64,000 nt of DNA, taken from Argentina anserina. Taxonomy: Eukaryota > Streptophyta > Magnoliopsida > Rosales > Rosaceae. The stretch spans positions 1,178,001-1,242,000 of the forward strand of contig NC_065877.1 of NCBI RefSeq assembly GCF_933775445.1, read 5' to 3'. Below, one piece after another: positions 1-11,818 of the stretch (positions are counted from its first letter, which is position 1; each line of letters opens with the position of its first letter). The position numbers and the translations under genes are program-made. The notes under the pieces are model-generated. The model was not told where the DNA came from. It searched no databases and was given only the letters and a program-made list of their open reading frames with translations.

Positions 1-400
1 CAGTTTGCTTTTATTCCACCTTGTGAAATCAACTGCCAGCATAGAGGCTCACACTCGACCCGTATCTGAACATTTAATTCAACAGATTTCTTATTCATGT
101 TCCTCATCACTACATAGCTTTTGATAAACTACTGAATACGATGCTCAAACAAAGCCTCAAAATTTACAGACTTCTGCATTCACTTCAGTAAATCGGTGCC
201 AATTAATCCAAACAGACTAGCATACCAAGTTAAAAACCCTGATAATCAACACACCCATAAAGCTTTTTACTTCAATTTGCAATCTCCAATCACTTTCTTC
301 AATACTAATTCAAAACTAAACTAAACAAAATCTTCTACTTGAAACAAAAACAAAATATAATAAAAAAAAAACATTAGCAATATGAGCAAAAAGATCAAAC

Positions 401-616
401 CTTTGCAACTTTGATCTCGTCCTCAAGTTCGTGAAACCGGTTGTTCAATCTCCCGAACTTGTTGATGTTCTGCTGGTCCTCCCATGTCACCTCCGTTTCA
501 GATCCTCCACCCTTTTTATAAACAAACACATAAAAACGTAAGCTTTCGCACATAAACACTTCAATCTGACAAAACAAAGTGAATGCAAGTTAGGGTTTTG
601 GATTCACCTGTTGCAT
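401..616 (-). CDS. PFD4: Prefoldin subunit 4, first two exons (partial, runs off left edge)
   Basis: Exon 1 (616-608) codes only Met-Gln-Gln and ends at a GT donor. Exon 2 (511-401) follows an AG acceptor and reads [20 protein letters not shown] and on to [11 protein letters not shown], then a GT donor. This matches the N-terminal coiled-coil helix of plant prefoldin subunit 4, which works in the hexameric prefoldin complex that hands unfolded actin and tubulin to the CCT chaperonin. The start is fixed by the in-frame MQQ exon, as in the Arabidopsis protein; an upstream ATG in the retained intron is not used. I find no further coding exon in 1-400, so the remaining exons, about three quarters of the roughly 130-residue protein, lie outside the window. 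What is visible of 1-400 is AT-rich intron. Confidence 0.9.
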
Positions 617-888
617 CTTGGATTCAGTTCCAGAGCTGTTGAAGAAACGCAAAGGCTTTTACTCTTCAAGTGCGAAATCAGTAAACGCTGATTTTTATAC
701 TTAGTTGGTCATTCTGGGCTCCTTGGGTCTCAAGCCCATTTTCACCATTACATATTTAAAGGCTTGATTTGTAGTGTACAATCCCAAATATAAAAAGTTT
801 ATAGGAAAGTCAAAAAAAGTGTAAAATTAAGCCAAGATCAATTCAGAGTAAAAAACTGAAACGAAAAAAAATTAATTTCTCTCATCAA
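617..888. other. Prefoldin 4 5' leader and intergenic DNA
   Basis: Upstream of the prefoldin 4 start. It contains the short 5' leader and AT-rich promoter sequence. I see no other coding signal. Confidence 0.5.
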
Positions 889-1126
889 GGCAGGAAATGA
901 GGCTTTGACTGGATTACATGTTCTGATAGCGAGTGCGATCTATTTGATGATGCTAATAATTGCAAGAACAGTCCTCAAGCTACTGCTTGCACGTACAACC
1001 AGCGTACTTAAGACAATTCATATTTCAGGGTGAAGTGGCTAAAGAAGTAATTACATTGAAGTCCACTTCAGGTAAAGTTGTAGTCCTAGCAGACATTATG
1101 ATTGGATGTGGAGCAAATAGAAGACG
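889..1126 (+). pseudogene. Deletion relict of an aspartic protease gene
   Basis: Two blocks of the intact protease locus are joined here. Bases 889-916 match the promoter sequence at 2563-2592, and bases from about 911 to 1121 match the middle of the coding sequence at 3213-3420 (codons for SDSEC, the NC.KN segment, GEVAKEV and DIMIGCGAN). The roughly 620 bp between them in the intact gene, including signal peptide and first catalytic motif, are missing. The reading frame is also broken by small indels. It is a dead fragment of the same family as 2778-4202. Confidence 0.85.
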
Positions 1127-1560
1127 CAAAATAAGGATTGGGCATCCAGGTAACCCACACGGCGGACCACGGCGAGGAAAGTTCTCAACCTCGTTACAGT
1201 CGTTAGATTAGAAGTCGAGACGGCACATCACATTCACCAACATCATCGTACGCAAGTACTGGCACGCCTACGCATCATCATCAACCACCATGGAGAACGT
1301 TCGCGAAGTCTTCAAACAAACCCCCACAAAAAGACCTATCGCGTGAACAACTATATATGGACAACAAACATGTCTACAATCAGCATCATTGGTTCACCTT
1401 CGATGTGTCCTCGGTCAATATTGATGGATCATTGGTTCTTGGTCTTAGAAAGGCTCAGGTCATTTTTGAGAGTGATCACACCTAACGAATGATACTGATG
1501 AGATCATCAAACTGCCTGAGTGGGGAAGACAATGATCCTGAGCTTTACTTATTGAAATAG
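1127..1560 (+). other. Unrecognised degenerate coding-like stretch
   Basis: An open frame of 92 codons without an early ATG (1207-1482) ends in VNIDGSLVLGL, KAQVIFESDHT and then TAA. Codons that look like its continuation (TNDTDEIIKLPEWGRQ) follow in a shifted frame. The composition looks protein-coding and the break looks like decay. I do not recognise the family; it could be a captured gene fragment or part of a transposon. Confidence 0.3.
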
Positions 1561-2560
1561 ATCTAATATTGTTTCATGGAATGGAATTATACTGATGGGA
1601 TCATACTGCGAAAATCCAACATGTCCAAGAGGTATATGTTGCTCGAATTTTTGACCATGTTTCTTGCATGTCAATCTATGATTTCGTTCAATTGTATACT
1701 GTATGAGACTATGAGATCACTTGTTACTGGAGCAAGCACTGTACTGATTAAAGGTCTTTCCTTTCCAGGATGGTAGGTCGTGATCCTCGCTCGGTTAAAA
1801 AAAAGTCCCTTTAAAACCGGGGTGTGATAGAAGAACAGAGAGCAATTGATTCAATGGTTACGGCGGAGCTGATCAGGATTTGAAGAAAGGAAGAGCTAGA
1901 GAGAGAGAGAGAGAGCTCGGCGGTTAGGGTAAGATCGAGAAACAAACCTGGGTATGTGCAATATTGAAAGATACTAGATTACCCTTCAAATTAGGCTCGG
2001 AGATCATCAAATTACCGGCGTCATTGATGTGGTGTTTAGATAATGCATCTATCTTCATATTTCGTGTACTAAAATGCTCGATTTGAAATTTGATGTATGT
2101 AAATAAATATTAGCCTTTATTTGATGTACTCTGTGTCAATTTTTTTCCTTTCAGAAAATGTATAGATTACCCACAGTAATTTTTAGTTATGATTGTTTTA
2201 ATTAAAAGCTATTTTTACTCAAAACTCAATAAATGTTATTAATTTTTTAAAATGTTAACTCTTATCTATAATCATTCCCAATATGTTAAAATAAAATCAT
2301 GTCTTTTTTGTCGTTAATTATATTTACAACAATTGTTTTTTGAATTTATCAAACAATTTATTCATCAATAGCACTTGTAAAAATAATATTTACTAAACAC
2401 AAACTTATTTTAATTCAAAGCTGATTTTTTTTTTCACGATACAGTAGAAGCAGATTTTTTAAGAGTAGCAGCAATACCAAACTAGCCCTTAGTGATTAAC
2501 AGACTTGTTTGTTTTAAAGATTCTATAAAGGATATATATATATATATATTCACAAAAATT
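1561..2560. other. Intergenic DNA with GA microsatellite
   Basis: AT-rich sequence with a short GA run near 1896-1914 and a TA run near 2535-2549. I see no gene. Confidence 0.4.
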
Positions 2561-2777
2561 AAGGCAAAAAATGAGACTTTGACTGGATTACTGGCCGGGA
2601 ACTTTTCTAAATTATCTAAAATAAGAATTCCACCATATCTTACGAGGTTCTAGCACATGACTACGTCGTGTTTAATTTTTAGCCATAAAAATAAATTAAG
2701 CATTTGGCACTTTTTATTTAAGAACTGAGCCCTCAAACCCAATCTTCTTACTCTTTTTCAATTAGTTGCTTGACATA

Positions 2778-4202
2778 ATGACGCTTACAAATCATAATAC
2801 TATATTTTGTTACTCAAGCAAGTATCATTGCAGCATGGTGGTCATTGTAATGTATTTCATTAATCTTCTATTTTTATCTCCTACAGCAGCAGAATATATG
2901 AATAATTTTGATGGTGGATTTAGTGCCCATCTTATCCGAAAAAACTCTCCGAAGTCACCCTTGCACAACAACAAAAAGAATAAAGGTGTTCGACGTTTGA
3001 TGGGTCCAGATACACCGCAATCAGCATTGATTCCCGACCGGAAATCTCATGAACATCTTATGAAGTTTTCAGTAGGAACCCCGCCATTCGAGATCTTTGT
3101 TATTGCCGATACCGGTAGTAGTTTACTATGGACGCAATGTAAGCCATGTAAGAATTGTTACAAGTCGAAACATGGCATATTTGACCCGAGAAAATCGTCA
3201 ACTTATCGCAAGGTTACATGTTCTGATAGCGAGTGTAGAGCGTTTGATGATGTTAATGATTGCAAGAACAATCCTCAAGCTACTTGCACGTACAGCCAGA
3301 CGTACTTAGACAATGAATATTCTATGGGTGAAGTGGCTAAAGAAGTAGTTACATTGAAGTCCACTTCAGGTAAAGTTGTAGTCCTAAAAGACATTATGAT
3401 TGGATGTGGAGCAAATAATAAAGAAGCAGATGTACCTAAGGATGGAATTTATAGTGACATGGGAGTTATAGGGCTTGGACAAGGACCCGAATCGTTTATT
3501 TCTCAAATTAGTTCCCATGTTGGAGGTAGAATATTTTCCCAATGCTTGATGCCTATGGATACTTCTCCAGAAATCGAAAGCTACATCAACTTCGGGAGCA
3601 AGAGTAAACTTTCAGGTGTGGGGGTTGTGTCGACACCTTTAGTCGATAAAGAAGAAGCCAATGAAAATTATTTTGTGACGATGAAAGGAATTACAATCGG
3701 AAATGACTTTATTCCTTTTAACTCAAAGGGGCCATCAGTTGAGAAAGGCAACACGCTCATAGATTGTGGCACAAGTTTTACATATTTACCACGAGATCTT
3801 TACGATCGTGTGGTGAATCTGCTGGTAGACGGACTTGTTCCTAAGGTTGAGACATTCAAAGTTCCTACAGGTGGTGTGACTAATTCATCTGTTGTTTGCT
3901 TGAACACAACGACGATGCCAAAAGCACCGAAAATGGCTTTGGATTTCGATGGTGGTGGCAAGCTGCAGTTAACGTCAGGATATATATATACAGAAGAAGA
4001 TGAAGAGAATAAACAAGATGTATTCTGTCTTGGATTCATGGATTCCAGTGACATGGGCTTCCCGAGTGAGGCTGTTCTTGGAAACAATGTTCAGGGGAAC
4101 ATTTTAGTTGGTTTTGACCTGGATAGAAAAATTGTCTCATTCAAGAATACTAATTGCATGAAGATGGGGACTCCTCCTGACAAGGATGCAACGGAGCTCT
4201 GA
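2778..4202 (+). CDS. CDR1/nepenthesin-like aspartic protease (A1B family), intact single exon
   Basis: A single-exon gene of 474 residues from the ATG at 2778; the in-frame TTG further upstream is not a likely plant start, and a second ATG at 2835 would put the hydrophobic signal peptide closer to the N-terminus. Order: hydrophobic segment (VIVMYFINLLFLSPTAA), prosegment with FSAHLIRKNSPKSPL typical of CDR1-like enzymes, first catalytic motif DTGSSLLWTQC (Asp about residue 111), a cysteine-rich nepenthesin-type insert, then the second catalytic motif at about residue 329. That motif reads DCGTS, where the family normally has DSGTS; both aspartates are kept. The C-terminal lobe is complete (LGNNVQGNILVGFDLD). 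CDR1-type enzymes are secreted to the apoplast and linked to defence. A broken copy lies downstream and a relict upstream. Confidence 0.88.
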   Translation: MTLTNHNTIFCYSSKYHCSMVVIVMYFINLLFLSPTAAEYMNNFDGGFSAHLIRKNSPKSPLHNNKKNKGVRRLMGPDTPQSALIPDRKSHEHLMKFSVGTPPFEIFVIADTGSSLLWTQCKPCKNCYKSKHGIFDPRKSSTYRKVTCSDSECRAFDDVNDCKNNPQATCTYSQTYLDNEYSMGEVAKEVVTLKSTSGKVVVLKDIMIGCGANNKEADVPKDGIYSDMGVIGLGQGPESFISQISSHVGGRIFSQCLMPMDTSPEIESYINFGSKSKLSGVGVVSTPLVDKEEANENYFVTMKGITIGNDFIPFNSKGPSVEKGNTLIDCGTSFTYLPRDLYDRVVNLLVDGLVPKVETFKVPTGGVTNSSVVCLNTTTMPKAPKMALDFDGGGKLQLTSGYIYTEEDEENKQDVFCLGFMDSSDMGFPSEAVLGNNVQGNILVGFDLDRKIVSFKNTNCMKMGTPPDKDATEL

Positions 4203-4662
4203 TCTGGATATATATATACTCTTCATTTTTCACAATTAGCTAGTTTTATGTTTTTATGTTCTTTTGTATGTTCTATTGATCTGGTTTTACATGGAGACTG
4301 GACTAAGTGCATACAGATATAACTAGTGTCTAAATCTATTATTGTCACTCATTCCTCTAGCAATTCCATTGCTTGCAATCGTATTTGCTTTAATTTTGTT
4401 TGTTCATTATTAACGATATATACATTGAGGATCGGAATTCGCACACATTTCTGTTTGATTATTGGTAACATTATGAAGAACCATCGCTAGCTCTAGAATC
4501 GAAAATGTTCTTACGTTTTTTTTTTTTGCCTTATAGTATGTTCTCTTCTAATGGAGCGACCAGACAGCTAACAAGTGATGTTCTCTCAAAACTGTGTTGG
4601 TTGAGTCTCTCTGAATAGCATAAAAATCAGCAAATACGTAAATACCCTGAAAAGAGAAATAA
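4203..4662. other. 3' flank of the aspartic protease gene
   Basis: The 3' untranslated region and spacer between the protease and the copied DRIP tail. No separate gene is visible. Confidence 0.4.
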
Positions 4663-5075
4663 GCAAGTAAATGAAATATTTGTAGATGACTTGAAGCTTG
4701 AAACAACAAAGTGAGAACTCATCAGGGTTATAGACGAGACTCAATATGATGCTAATTTTATATGAAAACAATTTGATTTCTATGATCACATTAAGGAGCG
4801 AGAGCAAACTCATTATTATTTATGGATGCATCAGACTATACAGACTTAGTTGATAAACCCGTAAAATCCGATAACGTACAGATGCTACACATATAAAGAT
4901 ATAAACTGTGAAGACTAACAAATAAATAATTTTTATAATTGGGTAACTCAGGGATTTTGCACACCACAACATTATGAGATTCAGGACCATCACAAGATCT
5001 TTAGCAGAGAAGCAAACTGTTGCTGGTAACTTTTCATTTGACCCATTTCGGATAAATATACGTCTATCTTTCAAT
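4663..5075 (-). pseudogene. Duplicated tail of the DRIP-type E3 ligase gene
   Basis: This stretch is homologous to 7960-8340, which is the last exon and 3' untranslated region of the intact DRIP gene. In the minus direction it still reads KLPATV.FSAKDLVMVL, matching KLPATVGSSAKDFVMVL of DRIP, but the frame then shifts and the exon start and splice acceptor are absent. It is a by-product of duplicating the protease together with the end of its convergent neighbour. Confidence 0.85.
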
Positions 5076-5543
5076 TCTAAAGCTCATTTAGCAATAACAG
5101 ACTTGTTTGATCGGAAGATTATACAAAAAGATCTATACATATAAATACAAATTAAGTCCTCTTGGCTCTTGCAATAGTGCTGACAGTGTTTATGAATTAA
5201 TAAGATAGATACAACAATTACATAACGTAAACATTCTTGACGAAATGACAAACGAAATAATAAGACAAATTGTAATCGAAAAAGAATTTATCGAGCCTTG
5301 ATCCATTAAAAAAGAAGATAATTGGGGCATGAAATGATGTTTTGACCAAGAATGCAATATATAACTCGCACCATTGGTCGAGGACCTCGTCTAAATTTTA
5401 TCTTTTCTAAATTAAGAACTCCACACTTTCGTATACTGTCATGCATGTGTTTTTAGCCTTAAAAAGACTGTACTTCCCACTTTGGTTAAGCACTAAAACC
5501 TTCTTCTCAATCGTCTTATCATACTAATCTCTTGCTTCAAATT
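5076..5543 (+). other. Duplicated promoter region of the broken protease copy
   Basis: Resembles 2560-2777 upstream of the intact protease, with small indels (for example TTTTCTAAATTA followed by AAGAA.TCCAC). It holds no other coding signal. Confidence 0.5.
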
Positions 5544-7504
5544 ATGGCACTAACAACCCTAATAGTATATTATGTCATTTACGCAAGTATTATTGGTGCA
5601 TGGCGGCTATTGCTATCTTCTCCATTCATATTTCATATTTTTCTTACACCGCGTGCAGCTGGATATATGAGCAATGGATTCAGTGCTCGTCTAATCCGAA
5701 GAAGCTCTCCAAAGTCACCCTTGAAAAACAACAAAAGGAGCAATGTTTTTGGAAGTTTGTGTTAGTTAGCGTGATTCAAGGAGCCAATTAAGGCTTGATT
5801 GGAGTAATTTGTGTTAATTGTACTTTTGTTAGCCTATTTATATAACACTTCAATGTAAGAATAAATCATGCAATATACAACAAGCATCAGTCTATTCTTC
5901 GGTTTGATGTGTCCAGCTGATTATACACCGCAGCCAACGGTAGCGTCCGATCTGTTTACCAGCGAACATCTTATGAAGATTTCAGTAGGATCCCCACCGT
6001 TCGATATCTATTTAATTGCAGATACGGGTAGGCGGGGTAGCAGTGGACCCAATGCGAGCCATGTAAAAGTTGTTTCAAGAATAAACATGTCATTTCCCAG
6101 AAAATCCTCAACTTATAGTAAGATTACTTGTGCTGATAGCGAGTGCAGGCATGTTAACGAGCTCTCACAAAATAAATTATTGCAACAAAAATCCTCAAAG
6201 TCCGTGCATGTACAACCAAACGTACTTAGATAAGGCATATATATTCTATGGGTGAAGTTGCTAAAGAAGTAGTTACATTGAAGTCCAAGTCACCCTAAAA
6301 GAGATTGTCATTGGGTGTGGAAGAAACAATAATCAATCAGACACCCCTGAGAATGGCGTTTTTAATCAAATGGGAGTTGTAGGGCTTGACGAGGTCCCTT
6401 GTCATTCATATCTCAAATCAGTTCCTGTGTTGGAGGTAAAATATTCTCACATTGCTCGTTGCCTTTGGATACTGATCCAAAAATCGGAAGCTCTATCAAG
6501 TTCGGGATCGGGAGTGAAGTTTCCGGCGTAGGAGTTGTGTCGAAACCTTTAGTCGATATAGAATCAGACATGGTGAGTTAATTATTAAGTGACTGTGAAA
6601 GGAATTACAGTCGAGAATGACTTTCTTCCTTTTAATTCAACAGGGAAATTAGTTGAGAAAGGTAGCACGTTGATCGACTCAGGAACAAGTGTGACGTATT
6701 TACATCGAGACTTTTATGAACGTGTGGTAAAACAGATAGTAGAGAACTTGATCCTAAGTTGGCGCCATTCAATTTTACTGAGAAAGATAATTCAACTAGC
6801 ATTTGCTTCAACACAACCATGGGCGGAGCTAGGTAGCAAGAGTGGGAGTCAAGTCAGACCCAAATTCTTTGAGAAAAACAAATTATGACATATAAGCTAA
6901 CTATGAAAACATAAATATGTTAGATTGTTCTAGCCCAAGCCCCACCATTTAGCTATTTGAGCTTGATTTACATCTTCTTCTTTTTGTATTGTATAGGCGG
7001 AATCATTTAGTTTTGTTACATTTAAAGAGTTGTATTAATTTTGTTTTGTATAAGCATGCATTCGAGGGTAAAGCTCACTATATGTTCTCAGTCTAGGTAT
7101 ACCTTGTTAATCTATAAATTGCTATCACACCGTCCAATTTTTATTTCTATACGTACTACGTATGTGGAAACTCAAGTCCTACATGGTCCAAGCTCCTGGA
7201 TCCGCCCCCGAGTTACACAACGAGGATTCCAAAAGCACCAGATGTGGTTTTACATTCCGATGATGGTAGAAAGCTGCAATTAACGACAGGAATCATATAT
7301 AAACATGAATATCAGCAAGGTTTAGTTTGCCTTGGATTCCAGGATTCTACTGATAGTGGCTTGACGAGTGAGGCAGCGCTTGGAAACAATGTTCAGGGAA
7401 AGATCTTGATTGGTTTTGACCTGGATAGAAAAATGATCTCGTTCAAGCCTACTAATTGCATGGAGATGGAGACACTTCGAAGCCACCATGCAACGGAGCT
7501 GTGA
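5544..7504 (+). pseudogene. Aspartic protease pseudogene (CDR1/nepenthesin-like)
   Basis: A degenerate copy of 2778-4202. It begins with ATG and a similar N-terminus (MALTTLIVYY) and keeps RRSSPKSPLKNN before a stop at 5763. About 100 bp of unrelated sequence follow before homology resumes at SEHLMKISVGSPPFD. The first catalytic motif is broken by a frameshift right after DTG. Further frameshifts follow near 6235-6300 and 6400, with a stop after the VDIESDM region. The second motif survives as LIDSGTSVTYL, the family-standard DSGT form. A 396-bp element interrupts the C-terminal half. The last segment (7222-7504) is collinear with the intact gene through LGNNVQGKILIGFDLD to the stop. It cannot make a functional protease. 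Confidence 0.9.
6818..7213 (+). mobile_element. hAT-like non-autonomous element inside the protease pseudogene
   Basis: A 396-bp insertion relative to the intact gene. It is flanked by AACACAAC (6810-6817) and TACACAAC (7214-7221), an 8-bp target duplication with one mismatch. Its ends are imperfect inverted repeats around GGGCGGA and TCCGCCC. An 8-bp duplication and GGGCGGA-type ends fit a hAT-type MITE. It carries no transposase. Confidence 0.7.
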
Positions 7505-8224
7505 TTCGGGATCTCTTTCTTGTACTTCTAGTTCTAGGTTTTGTTTCCTTACTGTATTTTCTGTCTGGTTTTAGGTGGAGAATAATAGTATACATAATTG
7601 TAGATAACTAGTGCTGGACTGCGGGTGGTGGTTCTAGTATACCTTTTGCTATATTTGAATTTCCATTATTGTTCTTTCACTTTTCTTTTCTAAGATGCAA
7701 AAAATGTAATCGAAAAACCAATGTAATGTCATATCAGTTTGAACTCAAACTGGGCAAACTGGGCAGTGAACTAAACAGGAACCTTAAAAATATCCTATTG
7801 GAATTTCAGGATGATTTTTGTTTGATTATGGGTGAATTCTGCAGTCTATTTGTTTGACACGAAAGATGTTCTGATGTTTTTGCTTCATAAGGTTGTCTGC
7901 TGTTGGAGCATACAAACAGCAAGTGATATCCAACAAGACACTCGAACAATTTAAACTTCAGCAAGTAAATGAAATACTGGTAGAAGTATAGACGCTAGAA
8001 ACAGCAAAGTGGACTCTTCAGGGTTATAGACGAGACTACAATGTGGCCATTTTGAAAGAAAACAATACTCTATAATCACATTAAACGGGAACAAACTCAT
8101 TATTGATGCATCAGACTAAATGAACTTAGTTGATACATTCTGTAAACTTCGATAGCAGGTGCTACAAAGATTGAAGATATAAACTATGAAGACAACAAAT
8201 AAATAATTTTTAACATTAGGTATT
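7505..8224. other. Convergent 3' flanks of protease pseudogene and DRIP gene
   Basis: Contains the 3' flank of the protease pseudogene and the 3' untranslated region of DRIP. The part from about 7960 is the parent of the copy at 4663-5075. The open frame at 7669-7857 has no support as a gene. Confidence 0.45.
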
Positions 8225-11200
8225 TCAGGGATTCTGCACACTACGACAGTATGAGAGGACCATCACGAAATCTTTAGCAGATGAGCCAACTGTTGCGGGT
8301 AACTTTTTTGTTGTCGATCCAGTTCGAAACCACATATCTACGAGGTTATGTAGTTGCAATGTTGGATGCACTGGCTGACCCCGGCACATTATCTCCACCT
8401 ACATGATCGGATGAGACAAAACTTGAAGCGTCCAGAGGAATAACAAATTCCATCTCTAAATGCTTACAATAGGCATAATGAGTTCAACAATAAAAAGAAT
8501 TTACAGTTAAAGCATAATACTATTACAATCCCTAGAATGTTTTTAACTTTGGCTGAAAGTTCCTAGTTTGTTTGAAGGCAACAAAAAACATGCTCACCTC
8601 GGCTTCACTGGTAAGTTCAAGTTTCTTCACAAGGTACTTCTGAATAAATGTTACAGGCATTTTACCATCCCTGTGAAAGCAAGAAAAGTGATTACGACTA
8701 AGTCCCAAGCAAGTCCCTAAAATTAAGTTTTTCCATAAGGAATAAATTCACAATCACCAAAATGCACACGTTGATATCATCACAATTACGGAATATATGT
8801 GGTTAACATAGTAGCTGACAGAGCATGAGAGTGTGCAGTCGACTCAGCAATTATCTATTTACATTTCAACTGTAGCATATTCTTAACCAATAATGGTAGA
8901 CTCATATCATGTACTAAGTTCCTCTGGAAAGACTTTACTGATACGGCCCATCAGTCTCAACCTCCATGGTCTTCTTCCAGTAATAAATTTTTTTTTTTAA
9001 CAAATTCAGTAATAAATTACACAACTTGTTTTTATGTACATGACACTAAGCAGCCAAAAATGAATATCCAGAGTTGCCCAAACTTTGGTACTGGTTGCCT
9101 ATCCCATACATGATACCCCAGATGAAGGAATTAAGATAAGGCAATGCACTGTTATAAATTTGCAGAACTTCAAATAATGACATAGGACTATAGAATGCTC
9201 ACTTTATTCTCAGGTAACATGATGATATCTGGGGCAAGGAGGCCTCTCCTTTCCTGAAGCCATTTACCATAAAAATCAGAAATCAACATGAAATAAGTCC
9301 CTTATATATAAACCATATAACTCGTACAAGCTTCATAATCAAAGCAGTGTCTCACCAGTTTTCAGCTGCAACCAAGGAGAACCAAATAGGACTATCTCTT
9401 CTGGCACGCTTAGCCCCATGTGCATCTAGCAGAGCTTGAGCTGAATCACATGACTCCCCAGATGGAGCTCCCCTATTACGATTACTTGCATGCAACCTCT
9501 TGCGTTTCAGAGTTCCTGAAACCACTGCCGCATTAATGTTCTTTTTTCCTCTTGTACTGTTCTCAGGCTCCTTGATTTTGGCCTTAGGCACATTTTCATG
9601 ACTATCCATAGCATCTTGGGACTCCGCATCTGTGTTATTTTCAGGCATATAAAGTTCACAAATACTGTCAAGGGCATTCAGTGGCTCTGGTCTGGCAAGC
9701 CCTTCTGGATTTGACTTAGAAGACTTGGTTCGGTTAGCAGCCTCTACAAGACAGTTTAAGGGTGTCCACAGATCAGCTTTGCCCTCTGTTACTTCAACAT
9801 CATCTTTATTAAGCTTCTGTTCATAGGAAGTCTCAGGTAAGGAAGAATCCTGCATCAATTTAACCAGCATGCAACATCTAAATAAGTCAACTGTTGAATA
9901 AATAAACTAGATTACAAATAGGATACTTCAGTGGTAGTTTTGTGATTTCCTAGTTTGTATTTAACAGTTTTTTTGTTCCATCCTTGCACGCTTATTGGGT
10001 GATCCAACTGTTGTTCACCACTGATGGCATTATCATGAGCCATACATCACACTCTTTATCAGCTCCAACAGGATAGAAGTCTGGTTCATGTTTGACTTCT
10101 ATAAACTTTGCCGGCATCTCGTCAATCCATTCTTAAGCATTTGATCTAAAGGCCTGGCAAGTGACTTAATTTTCTAAAATTAAGCGTGATTCACTTAAGA
10201 GTGTAGACTAGGGCTTCCTTAGGAGAAGACCTGATTTGCTAAGACTTAAAGAAGCTGCCAGAGAATTGTGAGTAGGGTAGTAATTTAGTCTGTGATTGAT
10301 GCGTCATACATCATTATCTATAAAAGCATGTGACTTGTTTGAATTGTCATGAAATCAAACTTGAAGTATATAATAAGCAGCAGAAAGAATTAAACTCCTG
10401 GTCCCCGTTTACCTGCATCTTATCTTGAGCATCAGGTGAACTAGAGCTCCTTGGATGATCTTCTGAGGATTCTTCTCTCTTTGCAGCTCCTTCAACAGAA
10501 AAACTGCATCCACGTGAAGCAGCAGCCTTTCTTGTCAAAGCTCTTGATCTCTTACCGGTCAAGCCTGCTTGTGCTGAAACTTTGGGGGTGCTGACTACTA
10601 ATGAAGATAATGACCTCTCCTTTCTTTTCACCGGCAATGAAACAGACAGTGATTCTGGTGCATTAACTTTCAGTCTTTTAAGAGGAAATATCTTGGCCCT
10701 GATATCTTGCAGATTATGGTCCGGCCTGCAGATAATTGGTTGGCATCCCAAGCATGTGTAAGAACATTTTCATATAAAGCTCCAGAACAAATTAAGATGA
10801 CAAAACTCATAAAGTATAACATACTGCAACCAAATGATTATGCATTTTCATTAGTAGTCAACTAGTCATACTCGAATTGACTTTCATGCATAATCATACT
10901 GATGTTGTATCATGTGTTTTAAACCATTACAAGTTACTTTTTCTCCTATTTAGAATAGCAGTCTTAATGACGATACTAAACAACCAGCAACAATCCGTTA
11001 TCTACTTATTTATGATAGATCCCTGGGCTTAAATTACATGATACACTTCAAGTTAGTAACATATATGGTCATTAGCTCCCATGGTGCATAATGCAATATG
11101 CTAGATGTGTCCTTTCCCGAAAAAACAAAAACACAGAGTAGTTAATTGCTTTCGTAGTTTCGTACAATCCAAGAACATCCCTTAAAATCGGTCCAATATA

Positions 11201-11818
11201 CCAAAAAATCACTGCAATCATTCACCACTCAAACAGTTGATCAATATGGGAAAGAAAAAACGGACAGCTTCTTTCCGAAATGCGAATATTACAATACCTG
11301 AGTTTTTCCACCGGTAGACAGCCCAAATCGATTTCGCATACCGGACAACAATCCCCCTCCTCATCCGACAGCTTCTCATATATACACTTCCTGCAAACTG
11401 GTTTCAGATTCGCCATGCATTAAATTTAGCAAAGATTACAACAACACTCAACAGCATTCCTAGCTTTCAAACATCATCACCAATTGACCAATTGTACGAA
11501 GATGCATGGCAACTAATGTTAACCCAATTCAAACCAGGAAGACATAAAATTGGTAATGCCACAACATCAAAACTAAACCCATCAGCTCCCATGCAACACA
11601 AACAACATAGATTACGAAACAAAACCATAAACACAATTACTGCAAAAACAAGAACAGAACACAGATCATAGTAATCTGATCAAACTACTAGAGAGTCACT
11701 AACACGTGTGGAGGCAGAGAGATATGGTGGTGGCTTCTCTCAGAAGCTTATTACAAAGAGGACACGTCATGCATGCCTCGATCGCCTCCCTCCTAACCTT
11801 AACAACATGACCCGCCAT
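8225..11818 (-). CDS. DRIP2: DRIP-type RING E3 ubiquitin ligase (DREB2A-interacting protein-like)
   Basis: Seven coding exons with consistent GT-AG borders and phases: 11818-11704, 11397-11298, 10725-10413, 9849-9356, 9253-9203, 8670-8598 and 8398-8225, giving 439 residues. The N-terminus carries a C3HC4 RING finger (CMTCPLC, then CLHTFCRKCI and CCPVCEIDLG) split across exons 1 and 2. The next exon reads LRPDHNLQDIRAKIFPLKR. The middle is a low-complexity, Ser/Lys-rich region with basic clusters fitting nuclear location. The C-terminus is the RAWUL ubiquitin-like domain (VTFIQKYLVKKLELTSEAE, then VEIMCRGQPVHPTLQLHNL). Arabidopsis DRIP1/2 ubiquitinate the drought regulator DREB2A; a similar role is inferred by homology. 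The start is the ATG of MAGHVVKVRREAIEACM. It is convergent with the protease block, and part of its tail was copied to 4663-5075. Confidence 0.93.
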
